DNA from: JBELHR01 sp042091275
Lineage (GTDB): Bacteria > Bacteroidota > Bacteroidia > Flavobacteriales > Flavobacteriaceae
Assembly: GCA_042091275.1 (NCBI GenBank)
Contig: JBELHR010000006.1
Span: 1 to 64,000, forward strand
Reading direction: 5' to 3'
Length of the DNA: 64,000 bases
In this document: positions 23,879-32,916 of the stretch, piece by piece
Position numbering within the stretch: position 1 is the first letter of the stretch
Layout of the letters: each line of letters begins with the position of its first letter
Made by a program: the position numbers and the translations under genes
The notes under the pieces: generated by a model
Databases searched by the model: none
The model's input: the letters and a program-made list of their open reading frames with translations, nothing else
What the model was told of the DNA's origin: nothing

Positions 23879-26800
23879 TTGGTAGTTGCCATTTTGCTAA
23901 GTGCTTCTTTAGCCCTAAAACCAGTAAAGGTTTTTTTGGGAAAGGAAGTGACTGCTTTATTGAATGAGAAGTATCAAGTAAACCTGAGTATTGATGAGAT
24001 TGATTTGTCTTATTTAGGGACAGTCGGACTCACCAACACCGTAATTATAGATGAGCATCAAGACACCTTGATCACTTTAGAACATTTAGAAACTTCTGTG
24101 GTAAATATTCATAATATTTTGAATAATAATCTAAAGTTGAACAATGTTATTTTGCGGAATGGAGTTTTTAATTTAAAGACTTACAAAGGAGAGTCTCGCT
24201 CAAATTTTAATACGTTTGTAGATCACTTTCGTCCTAAAAAAAAGGGAGAGAAAAAGGCTTTTATTCTCAAAGGAGAGAGCTTAGAACTCTCTAATATGGA
24301 CTTCTTTCTGATCGATGAAAATAAAAGTAAATCCCAAATAGTATCCTATCAGAATATTTCCGGAGGAATTGATCATTTATATGTCTATCCCAAAAGTGTC
24401 GAGATTGGTCTGCGGTCTATTGGGATGAGAGACAGTTATGATATAAATTACGATAACCTATCTGTTAATTTTCAATACACACCCTCCGAAATGCGATTTA
24501 TCGATTTGGACTTAAAGACCGAATTCTCTCATATTGATGCTGACATTATTTGTTTTTATGAGGGACCTGAGGATTTAAAGAAATTTGGAGATAAGGTCCT
24601 TATTAAAGGAGAATTTGAACCCTCTTATGTCTCCGTTATTGAACTGAGTAAATTTATTCCTTTGATAGAATCGGATCAAGTGTTGAGTTTTAATTCGCGT
24701 ATGGAGGGAACGCTCAATGATTTTTATCTCGAAGATTTTGATTTGACTTCGGATTCAGGTCTGGAATTGAAAGGAGACTTTGAGATTGAGAATCTAATTG
24801 ATAAAAATAGAGCTCCAAAAATTTCGGCTGAAATCGACTTTACAGAATTTACCTATTCTAATTTAAAAGAGACCTTTCCAACTTTAATAGGCCAATACCT
24901 TCCCTCCGTAGTGGATAACTTGGGAACTGTTGTTTTTCAAGGTAATCTCGAATTTGAGGATAAAAAATTGAATTCAAAATTAGTAGCCAAAACCGATTTA
25001 GGGGGAGTGGTTACCTCTATTGAATTGGGTAATTTAGGAAATAAAGAAGGGGAAATAAGCTATATTGGGGAATTGATTTTGGAAGATTTTGATATCGGTA
25101 CATTTGCTAAAGATCCGAGATTGAATCGCGTTTCCCTAAAGGCGGATATCGAAGGAGAGGGATTTCAAATAGGAACTTTGGGATCTTCATTTTCAGGAGA
25201 TATATACAGCTTGGATTTTTTGAATTATACCTATGAAAATATTTATGCAATTGGGGATTTTTATGCGAATCAGTTTGAGGGAAGAATAGAGGTTAGTGAC
25301 GACAATCTAAATGTGGATTTCAGTGGTTTGGCAGATTTGAGTTCGGAACTGAATAATTTTGATTTTAAAGCTTCTGTTGGTTTTGCAAATCTCCATGCTC
25401 TCGGTTTAGTAAAGCACGATTCTGTTTCCGTTTTTAAAGGAGATTTGGATATAGATGTCGTAGGTAATAGTTTTGACAACATTATCGGTGTATCTCGATT
25501 TGACAATATTACCTATCAAAGTGCAAAACAAGAATATTACTTTGAAACGCTTCAGATTTCATCTTCCAACAAAAATGGGGTAAAATCATTTCGAGTAGAA
25601 TCAAAGGATGTGATTGACGGTTATTTGAATGGCTATTTCAAATTTGCGGATCTCCCTAAATTATTTACAAACACAATTGGTTATCAACTCAGTAAATATG
25701 AGGCTGAGGATTTGGAGGACAACCAATATTTAAATTTTGAATTTAATATTTACAAAAAAGTGGTGGAGCTCTTTCTCCCTCAGATACGAGTATCCGAAAA
25801 TACTTTTGTCAAAGGGGTTTTAAAGGACGAGACTGAATTATTTCAACTGGATTACAGAGCACCAGAACTACTAATTGGAAGGAATTATTTCAAGGATATT
25901 AGCTTGCAATTTGATACCGAATCAAAGGATACATTGGGTAGTTTGAAAGTTAGTTTGTACAAAAATGAAAAGTACGAAATACAGGATTTAGACTTGAGTA
26001 ATTTTATTCAGCGAGACACCCTATATTTTGATGCCGACTTTGTAGGAGGACAGGACAAAAGCGAAAAATTTGATTTAGATTTTTATTTTTCTTTTGAAGA
26101 AGACAATCAGGGAGTATTTGGATTTAGAAAGTCTGAAATAAATTTTAGAGATAATTCTTGGTTTATTAACGAAGAAAATGATTTTTCTACAAATCGAATA
26201 GATCTTGATTTTGATAAAGAAATCTATAATATTTCACAGATATCTTTGGGCTATGAAAACCAATATATTTCTATAGAGGGTATGGTTAGAGATAGTACGC
26301 ACAAAGATCTAGCTATTTCCATAAGAGAATTAGAATTGTCCGATGTTAGCCCTTATGTAGACTCCCTTAGTTTAGAGGGATTGATCAATGGGAATATTGA
26401 CTTTGTGCAAGAGGAGGGATACTATACTCCAACAGGGGAGTTACTGATATCAAATTTGAAAATAAACGATTCTGAACAAGGGGATTTACAAGCCCAAATA
26501 GAATCTGTTGACGGATCCTTAGATAAATACTTTCTCGGTCTGAATTTAAAAAGAGAAGCCTTTAAGGGATTTTCAGCTACTGGTTTTATTGACTTGGAAG
26601 GAGAGGTGCCTCGCATAGATTTGGATTCGAAATTGGATGAGTTTAAATTGGATTTATTTTCTCCTTTGGGTAAACAAGTACTTTCTAAAATAAGAGGAAC
26701 GGCATCCGGTTCTTTTAAGTTACAAGGCCCACTGAACAATCCAAATATGGATGGAATTTTAACGCTTTCAGATGCTGGACTAAAGTTCCCCTATTTAAAT

Positions 26801-28300
26801 ATTGATTTTGATTTTGTCGGACAACCGAGGATAGCTTTATCTGATCAGTCCTTTATTTTAGAGGATTTGACCCTGAGAGACACAAAATATCAAACAGAAG
26901 GTGCTTTGAACGGTAGAGTCTCTCATAAACGCTTTGCTAACTGGAATTTGGAATTACATATTTTGAGTAAGAAGCTCCTTGCTTTGGATACCCAAGAAAC
27001 CGAGACCTCTCTATTTTATGGAACTGCTTTTATCGACGGAAATGCCAATATCTCTGGTTTGGCAGAAAATCTTACCATAGATGTAACGGCAACAACTCTG
27101 GAAGGCACAGAGTTTTATATTCCCTTGAGTGACGTCAAAACTGTTGAACAGTCGAACTTGATAAGCTTTAAGACTAAAGATATCAAAAGTAACTTGTTTG
27201 ATTATATGGAGTTATCTGAGTTTGAAAAGGTCAAAGGTTTGAGTATGAACTTTAATCTGGATATAACTAAAGATGCTGTTGCTGAGATAGTTATTGATAA
27301 AAAATCGGGATCTTCCTTGAGAGGAAGCGGAACAGGAAATCTAGTTTTGGAAATTGATACCAAGGGGAAATTTAATATGTTTGGAGACTTTACTATCGAT
27401 CGAGGAAACTATAATTTTTCTTATGGAGGAATAATAAACAAACCATTTAAAGCCAGAAAAGGAGGAACTATTTCTTGGACAGGAAACCCCTATTTGGCGG
27501 AATTAAATATCGATGCAGTACATACAGTTTACGCAAATCCAAAGTCGCTCTTGGAAAATTTAAATACGAATCGTAGAATTCCAGTAGATTTGGTGACTCG
27601 TATAACAGGAGAGCTTTATTCGACAGAGCAAGAATTTGATATTGTTATCCCAAATTCTAGTTCTACAGTTAGTAATGAGTTAGATTTTATTTTAAATAAT
27701 AACGATACTAATGAGCGTATGCGTCAGTTCTTTTCTCTGTTGATCACTAAGAACTTCTTTAATGAAAATAATAATTCTAACGCTGGTGGATCTGCAATTA
27801 CAGGAACTACCTCTGATCTTATATCCGGTGTTTTATCTGACATCTTAAATAGTCCGGATAGTAAACTTCAGTTGGATGTGGGGTATTCTGTAGCGGATAG
27901 ATCCACTGTGGATAATTTAAATGTAGGAGATCAGTTTGATATTGCAGGAGAAATACAGCTCAGTGATAGAGTACTTATTAATGGGAATATGGGAATTCCT
28001 GTTGGAACGGGTTCGGATAACTCTGTAGTAGGGGAAGTAAAGGTGGAGTTTTTGATGAATGAGGAGGGTTCTTTTAGAACTACAATTTTTAATCGTCAAA
28101 ACGAGATTCAATACAGCGACGAAGAAGAGGGTTATACCCAAGGAGTTGGAATGTCCTATCAGATTGATTTTGATAGACTTAGTGAGGTTTGGGCTAAATT
28201 CAGAAAAAAGAGAAAGAGGATTACCCAACCTGAGGATATGGATAACCTTCAAAATGAAGAATTTAAAGATTTAATATATATTGTGCCAAACGGATTTTAA
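23879..28300 (+). CDS. tamB: TamB-family translocation/assembly module (AsmA-like lipid transport protein)
   Basis: TamB proteins span the periplasm as a long beta-groove thought to carry lipids to the outer membrane. The 1473-residue frame has an N-terminal hydrophobic segment, then long repetitive beta-rich sequence, and ends with the conserved C-terminal domain of the family (from about residue 1170, including LRGSGTGNLVLEI and GDFTIDRGNYNFSYGGII). The coordinates use the first TTG, but this cuts the membrane anchor. The frame is open back to 23813 without ATG or GTG, and the natural N terminus (KRFKKILARILLSLLVV) would need the ATA at 23834. Bacteroidota TamB are usually this large. Confidence 0.85.
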   Translation: MVVAILLSASLALKPVKVFLGKEVTALLNEKYQVNLSIDEIDLSYLGTVGLTNTVIIDEHQDTLITLEHLETSVVNIHNILNNNLKLNNVILRNGVFNLKTYKGESRSNFNTFVDHFRPKKKGEKKAFILKGESLELSNMDFFLIDENKSKSQIVSYQNISGGIDHLYVYPKSVEIGLRSIGMRDSYDINYDNLSVNFQYTPSEMRFIDLDLKTEFSHIDADIICFYEGPEDLKKFGDKVLIKGEFEPSYVSVIELSKFIPLIESDQVLSFNSRMEGTLNDFYLEDFDLTSDSGLELKGDFEIENLIDKNRAPKISAEIDFTEFTYSNLKETFPTLIGQYLPSVVDNLGTVVFQGNLEFEDKKLNSKLVAKTDLGGVVTSIELGNLGNKEGEISYIGELILEDFDIGTFAKDPRLNRVSLKADIEGEGFQIGTLGSSFSGDIYSLDFLNYTYENIYAIGDFYANQFEGRIEVSDDNLNVDFSGLADLSSELNNFDFKASVGFANLHALGLVKHDSVSVFKGDLDIDVVGNSFDNIIGVSRFDNITYQSAKQEYYFETLQISSSNKNGVKSFRVESKDVIDGYLNGYFKFADLPKLFTNTIGYQLSKYEAEDLEDNQYLNFEFNIYKKVVELFLPQIRVSENTFVKGVLKDETELFQLDYRAPELLIGRNYFKDISLQFDTESKDTLGSLKVSLYKNEKYEIQDLDLSNFIQRDTLYFDADFVGGQDKSEKFDLDFYFSFEEDNQGVFGFRKSEINFRDNSWFINEENDFSTNRIDLDFDKEIYNISQISLGYENQYISIEGMVRDSTHKDLAISIRELELSDVSPYVDSLSLEGLINGNIDFVQEEGYYTPTGELLISNLKINDSEQGDLQAQIESVDGSLDKYFLGLNLKREAFKGFSATGFIDLEGEVPRIDLDSKLDEFKLDLFSPLGKQVLSKIRGTASGSFKLQGPLNNPNMDGILTLSDAGLKFPYLNIDFDFVGQPRIALSDQSFILEDLTLRDTKYQTEGALNGRVSHKRFANWNLELHILSKKLLALDTQETETSLFYGTAFIDGNANISGLAENLTIDVTATTLEGTEFYIPLSDVKTVEQSNLISFKTKDIKSNLFDYMELSEFEKVKGLSMNFNLDITKDAVAEIVIDKKSGSSLRGSGTGNLVLEIDTKGKFNMFGDFTIDRGNYNFSYGGIINKPFKARKGGTISWTGNPYLAELNIDAVHTVYANPKSLLENLNTNRRIPVDLVTRITGELYSTEQEFDIVIPNSSSTVSNELDFILNNNDTNERMRQFFSLLITKNFFNENNNSNAGGSAITGTTSDLISGVLSDILNSPDSKLQLDVGYSVADRSTVDNLNVGDQFDIAGEIQLSDRVLINGNMGIPVGTGSDNSVVGEVKVEFLMNEEGSFRTTIFNRQNEIQYSDEEEGYTQGVGMSYQIDFDRLSEVWAKFRKKRKRITQPEDMDNLQNEEFKDLIYIVPNGF

Positions 28301-28310
28301 TATTATTTTG
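28281..28310 (+). promoter_or_regulatory. Candidate promoter of the nucleotidyltransferase-kinase pair
   Basis: TTG (28281-28283), a 19-nt spacer, then TTATTTTG (28303-28310), which differs from TAnnTTTG at one position. It overlaps the end of tamB and would start RNA about 12 nt before the ATG at 28329. Confidence 0.4.
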
Positions 28311-28328
28311 GCTCCAAAAAAAAGTTTT

Positions 28329-29234
28329 ATGAGTAAAAAGACACTGGTAATTTTAGCTGCAGGAATGGGAAGCCGTTACGGAGGACTAAAGCAGATGGAT
28401 ACCATGACATCAGAGGGAGACACCATTATTGACTTTTCGATTTACGATGCGATAGAGGCTGGTTTCAATAAAGTAGTTTTTATCATTCGAGAGAGTTTTA
28501 AAGAATCTTTTCAAGAGATTTTTGATAAGAAGTTAGAAGGTAAAATTGAAGTTCATTATGTATGCCAAGAGTTGGACAAAGTTCCAAATGGATTTTCCAA
28601 TCCTGATAGAGTAAAACCATGGGGTACTGCTCATGCAATTTTGATGGCAAAAGATTGTGTTCAAGAAAATTTTGTTGTTATCAATGCGGATGATTTTTAT
28701 TCTAGGGGCGCTTACCAAACCATTTCGGATCAATTGGACAAAATGGATGGAGCCACTTTTGATATGACCATGGTGGGGTATGAATTGAAAAATACGCTTT
28801 CGGATAATGGTTATGTTTCGAGAGGACAGTGCTATGCAAATACATCTGGAATTTTAGAGAATGTGGTAGAGAGAACCCATATTGAAAAGATGGACGGTGG
28901 CCTTTATTACAAAGACGATAATGAAAACCTAGTAGCTATTGATGGAGATACCATAGTTTCTATGAACTTTTGGGGTTTTACGCCGAGGTTGTTTGAGGAA
29001 CTAGAAAGAGAATTCAGCGTGTTTTTGGACCAAAAAGGTATGGAGCTTAAATCCGAATATTTTATTCCTTCTGTGGTAAATAAGTTAATCCAAGAAGATA
29101 GAGGGCAGGTTGAGGTTTTGACTTCCGATGCCAAATGGTTAGGTGTTACCTATGGAGAGGATAAACCAGTAGTTGAGAAAGCCATTAAATCTCTAAAAGA
29201 TCAAGGTACTTATCCTAAATATCTTTGGAGTTAA
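28329..29234 (+). CDS. Sugar-phosphate nucleotidyltransferase
   Basis: This is a GT-A-fold nucleotidyltransferase that should join a sugar 1-phosphate to an NTP. The 301-residue protein starts at the ATG at 28329; an upstream extension would lie mostly inside tamB. The signature LAAGMGSRYGGLKQ (residues 9-22) binds the nucleotide phosphates, and VVINADDFYSRGAY carries the metal-binding aspartate. KPWGTAHAILMA is the sugar/nucleotide loop. It is about 80 residues longer than MurU. The next gene, a sugar kinase, overlaps its stop, so the two probably act in sequence. Substrate unknown. Confidence 0.8.
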   Translation: MSKKTLVILAAGMGSRYGGLKQMDTMTSEGDTIIDFSIYDAIEAGFNKVVFIIRESFKESFQEIFDKKLEGKIEVHYVCQELDKVPNGFSNPDRVKPWGTAHAILMAKDCVQENFVVINADDFYSRGAYQTISDQLDKMDGATFDMTMVGYELKNTLSDNGYVSRGQCYANTSGILENVVERTHIEKMDGGLYYKDDNENLVAIDGDTIVSMNFWGFTPRLFEELEREFSVFLDQKGMELKSEYFIPSVVNKLIQEDRGQVEVLTSDAKWLGVTYGEDKPVVEKAIKSLKDQGTYPKYLWS

Positions 29235-30286
29235 ACAAAGCATATCTACAAAAAGTCTTTTGTGCGTTCTTTCCTGAGAAACGTATAGAAGACTTTCTTG
29301 TTTTAGACCAGGGGCATATCAATGTCAGCGTCAAAATTTCATCAAAATCTGGTACTTTTTTACTTCAGAGAATAAACGAATCCGTCTTTAGGGATATAGA
29401 TAGCTTGTGCAATACCAAATTTGCTATTATCTCAGATCTTAAAAGTGCGATTAATTATCCTGTCGAATATTATCTGACAACTCACAGAGCAAAGCACTTT
29501 GAAAATTGGATCTGTTGTAATTTTTTAGAAGACAGTAATACCTATACTTTTTGTCCAAACCGGAATATAGCTTATTCTGCGGGACGCGGTTTGGCTACTT
29601 TTTCAAAAGCGCTTAGAGATATTGAAGTTTCAGATTACCCGGAGATTATTCCTGATTTTCATGCAATTAATATACGATTTTCAGATTTAGAAAAAGCTTT
29701 TGATACTTGTAAATCGAATCAGCTGCTGAGCGATGTACTTCCGCTTTTTGAGGAATTGAAAAGTCTAAAGCCGCATTGGTATGCGCTTCAAACTAGTATA
29801 GACGAAAAGAAACTAAAGACCCAGCTCGTCCACAACGATTCCAAGTTGTCCAATTTCTTATTCGACAAAAGTCAGCGAACTCTCGCTTTGATTGATTTGG
29901 ACACCATCATGCCAGGATATCTAGCCTATGACTTTGGCGATGCAGTTCGAAGTGTTACTAGTCTTTGTCCAGAAGATTCGACAAAATGGGATCAAATAGG
30001 ATATTCAGAGGATTATTTTCAGGGATTTGTAAAAGGCTATTTTGAAGAGTTAAAAAATTGTCTAAAGCCTGCAGATTTGGAAAGTTTATTTCCAGGTATT
30101 CTTCACATGATTGCCATCATGTCCATTCGATTTTTGACCGATTACCTCAACGGAAGTATTTATTTTAGTATTTCCCACTCCACTCACAATCTTGACAGAG
30201 CACATAATCAGCTTCTCTTGCTAAAATGTTTTATCCGAGATCGTCAGAAAATACAGAATCACATGTATTCACTTTTTCAGTTTTAA
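29225..30286 (+). CDS. APH-fold sugar kinase, similar to N-acetylhexosamine 1-kinase
   Basis: The 353-residue protein has the aminoglycoside-phosphotransferase kinase fold. The catalytic loop is LVHNDSKLSNF (Asp205, Asn210) and the metal-binding motif is ALIDLDTIMPG (Asp224, Asp226). Length and motifs resemble bifidobacterial NahK, which phosphorylates GlcNAc and GalNAc at C1. No antibiotic role is suggested. The start is a TTG that overlaps the previous stop by 10 nt; no ATG is near the conserved beginning. The paired nucleotidyltransferase supports a salvage route from free sugar to nucleotide sugar. Confidence 0.75.
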   Translation: MELNKAYLQKVFCAFFPEKRIEDFLVLDQGHINVSVKISSKSGTFLLQRINESVFRDIDSLCNTKFAIISDLKSAINYPVEYYLTTHRAKHFENWICCNFLEDSNTYTFCPNRNIAYSAGRGLATFSKALRDIEVSDYPEIIPDFHAINIRFSDLEKAFDTCKSNQLLSDVLPLFEELKSLKPHWYALQTSIDEKKLKTQLVHNDSKLSNFLFDKSQRTLALIDLDTIMPGYLAYDFGDAVRSVTSLCPEDSTKWDQIGYSEDYFQGFVKGYFEELKNCLKPADLESLFPGILHMIAIMSIRFLTDYLNGSIYFSISHSTHNLDRAHNQLLLLKCFIRDRQKIQNHMYSLFQF

Positions 30287-30318
30287 TTTAAAAAGTGTCG
30301 CTTCTTTTTTAAATTTTT
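30285..30318 (+). terminator. A/T-rich terminator after the kinase gene
   Basis: AATTTAAAAAG (30285-30295) pairs with CTTTTTTAAATT (30304-30315) with one bulged T, around an 8-nt loop, and T residues follow. The stem begins at the stop codon of the kinase gene. It is weak in GC, so efficiency is uncertain. Confidence 0.5.
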
Positions 30319-30324
30319 ATAGGA

Positions 30325-30356
30325 TTTAAGCGTATATTGCGAAATTATTAATTTCG
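30325..30356 (+). promoter_or_regulatory. Candidate promoter of pfkA-gapA
   Basis: TTTA (30325-30328) and TAATTTCG (30349-30356) are 20 nt apart. Each differs by one base from the Bacteroidota consensus. The -7 box is the right half of a perfect palindrome. A second possible -7 box, TAATTTTA, lies at 30411-30418 but has no -33 partner. Confidence 0.4.
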
Positions 30357-30382
30357 AAATCGTTTTCGCATAATATCGAAAA
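30340..30382. promoter_or_regulatory. Two inverted repeats before pfkA, possible operator
   Basis: A perfect 17-bp palindrome, CGAAATTATTAATTTCG, covers 30340-30356. Just after it, TTTTCG (30363-30368) and CGAAAA (30377-30382) form a second inverted repeat with an 8-nt spacer. Both share TTTCG/CGAAA half-sites. The longest spacer in the window holds them, so a regulator binding site for the glycolytic operon is plausible. No regulator gene is adjacent. Confidence 0.45.
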
Positions 30383-30433
30383 TGAAGGCCCGAAAAATCT
30401 GTATTATTCGTAATTTTACATCTCAATTTAGAT

Positions 30434-31420
30434 ATGAAAAAAACAATTAAAAAGGTAGCAATTTTGACTTCTGGAGGAGATTCTCCAGGTATGAATGCTG
30501 CAATTCGCTCCGTGGTTAGGACTTGTGCTTATTACAATCTTCCTTGTGTAGGTATTTATCACGGGTATGAGGGAATGATTAATGGAGATTTTGTAGATCT
30601 ACCATCTAGAAGCGTTTCCAATATTATAAATAAAGGAGGAACCATGCTCAAGTCTGCTCGAAGTATGGAGTTTAGGACTAAAGAGGGAAGAAAGAAAGCA
30701 TACGATAACCTTGTCGAGGCTGAGATTGATGCTTTTATTGTTGTAGGTGGAGACGGTTCGTTTACTGGTGCAATGATCTTTAATCAGGAATACGACTTTC
30801 CTGTAATTGGAATTCCTGGTACTATTGATAATGATATTTTCGGAACAAATTATACCATAGGTTACGATACAGCCCTAAATACGGTTGTGGACGCTGTGGA
30901 TAAAATTAGAGATACGGCAACTTCTCACGATAGATTATTCTTTATCGAAGTAATGGGAAGAGATGCTGGATTTATTGCAGTTAATACCGGAGTTGGTGTC
31001 GGTGCCGAAGAGATTTTAATTCCCGAGGAAAATATTGGTTTAAACGAATTAAAGACCAGTCTTAAAAGAGGTTCAGAATCTGGTAAGACTTCTTGTATTG
31101 TAGTAGTGGCAGAGGGTGACAAGACAGGTAAAAATGTTTTTGAACTCGCGGACTATGTGGGAGAAAACTTCCCTGAATACGATATCCGAGTTTCAGTTTT
31201 AGGGCATATGCAAAGAGGAGGAAGTCCTAGTTGCTTTGACCGCGTTTTAGCTTCGAGACTAGGAGTAAGAGCTGTTGAATTATTAAGAGAAGGTGTTTCT
31301 AACGTTATGGTAGGTGTAAAGGATGACAAAGTCATTACAACAGACTTGCAAAAGGCCATAAAAGGACACAACGAAATAAATAGAGAATTATTAAGAGTAG
31401 CCAAAATAATGACTACCTAA
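30434..31420 (+). CDS. pfkA: ATP-dependent 6-phosphofructokinase
   Basis: PfkA phosphorylates fructose 6-phosphate, the committed step of glycolysis. The 328-residue protein has LTSGGDSPGMNAAIRS (11-26), GGDGS at 105-109, where Gly108 indicates ATP rather than pyrophosphate use, and the catalytic PGTIDND at 128-134. GHMQRGGSPSCFDR binds the substrate. gapA follows after 16 nt, so the two form a glycolytic operon. Confidence 0.97.
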   Translation: MKKTIKKVAILTSGGDSPGMNAAIRSVVRTCAYYNLPCVGIYHGYEGMINGDFVDLPSRSVSNIINKGGTMLKSARSMEFRTKEGRKKAYDNLVEAEIDAFIVVGGDGSFTGAMIFNQEYDFPVIGIPGTIDNDIFGTNYTIGYDTALNTVVDAVDKIRDTATSHDRLFFIEVMGRDAGFIAVNTGVGVGAEEILIPEENIGLNELKTSLKRGSESGKTSCIVVVAEGDKTGKNVFELADYVGENFPEYDIRVSVLGHMQRGGSPSCFDRVLASRLGVRAVELLREGVSNVMVGVKDDKVITTDLQKAIKGHNEINRELLRVAKIMTT

Positions 31421-31436
31421 AAAAGAAGATTGAATT

Positions 31437-32438
31437 ATGATTAAAATTGGAATTAATGGATTTGGTCGTATCGGCCGTTTAGCTTTTAGATCTGCTGTAA
31501 AGAGATCAAATGTTCAAGTGGTAGGTATCAACGACTTGTTAGATGTAGATTATTTAGCTTATATGCTAAAATACGATTCTGTTCACGGAGCTTTCGAAGG
31601 AACAGTTGAGGTTTTAGATGGTAAACTAGTTGTTAACGGTAGTGAGGTTAGAGTTAGTGCTGAGAGAAATCCTTCCGATTTAAAGTGGGATGAAGTTGGT
31701 GCTGAATACGTGATCGAATCTACAGGTTTATTTTTGACGGAGGAATCTGCTAAAGGTCATATCGAAGCAGGTGCTAAGAAGGTTATAATGTCTGCTCCAT
31801 CAAAAGATGCTACTCCAATGTTTGTTATGGGAGTAAATAATAAAGAGTATCACAACGGATTAGATTTTGTTTCTAATGCTTCTTGTACTACAAACTGTTT
31901 GTCTCCAATCGCTAAGGTATTGAATGATAACTGGGGTATTTCAGAAGGTTTGATGACTACAGTTCACGCAGCAACCGCTACTCAGAAAACAGTAGATGGT
32001 CCATCTATGAAAGATTGGAGAGGTGGTCGTGCAGCAATTCACAATATTATTCCATCTTCTACAGGAGCTGCAAAAGCGGTTGGAAAAGTTATTCCTGCCT
32101 TAAACGGTAAACTTACTGGGATGGCATTTCGCGTTCCTACTATGGACGTTTCTGTTGTAGATTTGACGGTTAAATTAGAAAAGCCAGCAACTTATGCTGA
32201 GATCTCTGCTGCTATGAAAAGTGCTTCAGAAGGAGATATGAAAGGTGTTTTAGGTTACACGGAAGATCTAGTGGTTTCTCAAGATTTCGTAGGAGATACG
32301 AGAACTTCTGTTTTTGACGCAAACGCAGGTATTGCTCTAAACGATAACTTTGTAAAAGTTGTAGCTTGGTATGACAACGAAGCTGGATATTCAAGTAAAG
32401 TATTAGACCTTATAGAATATATGGATTCCGTTAAATAA
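31437..32438 (+). CDS. gapA: Glyceraldehyde-3-phosphate dehydrogenase, type I
   Basis: GAPDH oxidises glyceraldehyde 3-phosphate and adds phosphate, making NADH. The 333-residue protein begins IKIGINGFGRIGRLAFR, carries Asp33 (typical for NAD+ preference) and has the catalytic Cys150 in SNASCTTNCLSP with the partner histidine in TTVHAATATQ. The order pfkA-gapA with a 16-nt spacer indicates co-transcription. A bidirectional terminator follows. Confidence 0.98.
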   Translation: MIKIGINGFGRIGRLAFRSAVKRSNVQVVGINDLLDVDYLAYMLKYDSVHGAFEGTVEVLDGKLVVNGSEVRVSAERNPSDLKWDEVGAEYVIESTGLFLTEESAKGHIEAGAKKVIMSAPSKDATPMFVMGVNNKEYHNGLDFVSNASCTTNCLSPIAKVLNDNWGISEGLMTTVHAATATQKTVDGPSMKDWRGGRAAIHNIIPSSTGAAKAVGKVIPALNGKLTGMAFRVPTMDVSVVDLTVKLEKPATYAEISAAMKSASEGDMKGVLGYTEDLVVSQDFVGDTRTSVFDANAGIALNDNFVKVVAWYDNEAGYSSKVLDLIEYMDSVK

Positions 32439-32456
32439 GCGACTATTCCAAAATAA

Positions 32457-32495
32457 AAAAACTCCACTCTAACTTTAAGTTTTAGTGGAGTTTTT
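32457..32495. terminator. Bidirectional terminator between gapA and ridA
   Basis: AAAAACTCCACT (32457-32468) pairs with AGTGGAGTTTTT (32484-32495). The loop contains a further AACTT/AAGTT palindrome. A-run and T-run on the two sides allow it to end transcripts from both strands, fitting the convergent genes gapA and ridA. Confidence 0.9.
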
Positions 32496-32516
32496 GTTTT
32501 TATAACAAGGCCTAAA

Positions 32517-32897
32517 TTATTTTTCTGCGATTATTGAAATCTCAATATTTGCATCCTTTGGCAAACGAGCTACCTCGACGGTCTCTCTCGCTGGAGCATA
32601 ATCGGAGGTGAAATACTCGCCATAGACTGCATTAATTTCTCCAAATTGGTTCATATCTTTGATAAAAATACTAGCCTTTAAAATATCTGAAAAGTTCATA
32701 TCTACAGCCTCAAGTACGGCTTTGATATTGCGCATTACTTGATGGGTTTCTGCCTGAATATTTTCCGTGACAAACGCTCCGGTTTCTGGATTGAGAGCTA
32801 TTTGCCCAGAAGCATATAAGGTGCCTCCGCTTAAAATGGCTTGATTATAAGGTCCGATTGGAGCTGGCGCGTGTTTTGTTTGTACAATTTTTTTCAT
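32517..32897 (-). CDS. ridA: Reactive intermediate/imine deaminase RidA
   Basis: RidA hydrolyses reactive enamine/imine intermediates made by PLP enzymes such as threonine dehydratase, protecting them from damage. The 126-residue protein contains IGPYNQAILSGGTLYASGQI and the substrate-binding Arg104 (APARETVEVARLP) with Glu119 near the end. It lies 19 nt after lptD on the same strand and is probably co-transcribed, with no obvious functional link. Confidence 0.95.
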   Translation of the reverse strand: MKKIVQTKHAPAPIGPYNQAILSGGTLYASGQIALNPETGAFVTENIQAETHQVMRNIKAVLEAVDMNFSDILKASIFIKDMNQFGEINAVYGEYFTSDYAPARETVEVARLPKDANIEISIIAEK

Positions 32898-32916
32898 AGC
32901 TATTAGGATGTTTTTG

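Noticed and set aside
29225..30286. Aminoglycoside resistance gene
   Set aside because: The kinase has the APH fold but its length, motifs and overlap with a sugar nucleotidyltransferase point to sugar metabolism.
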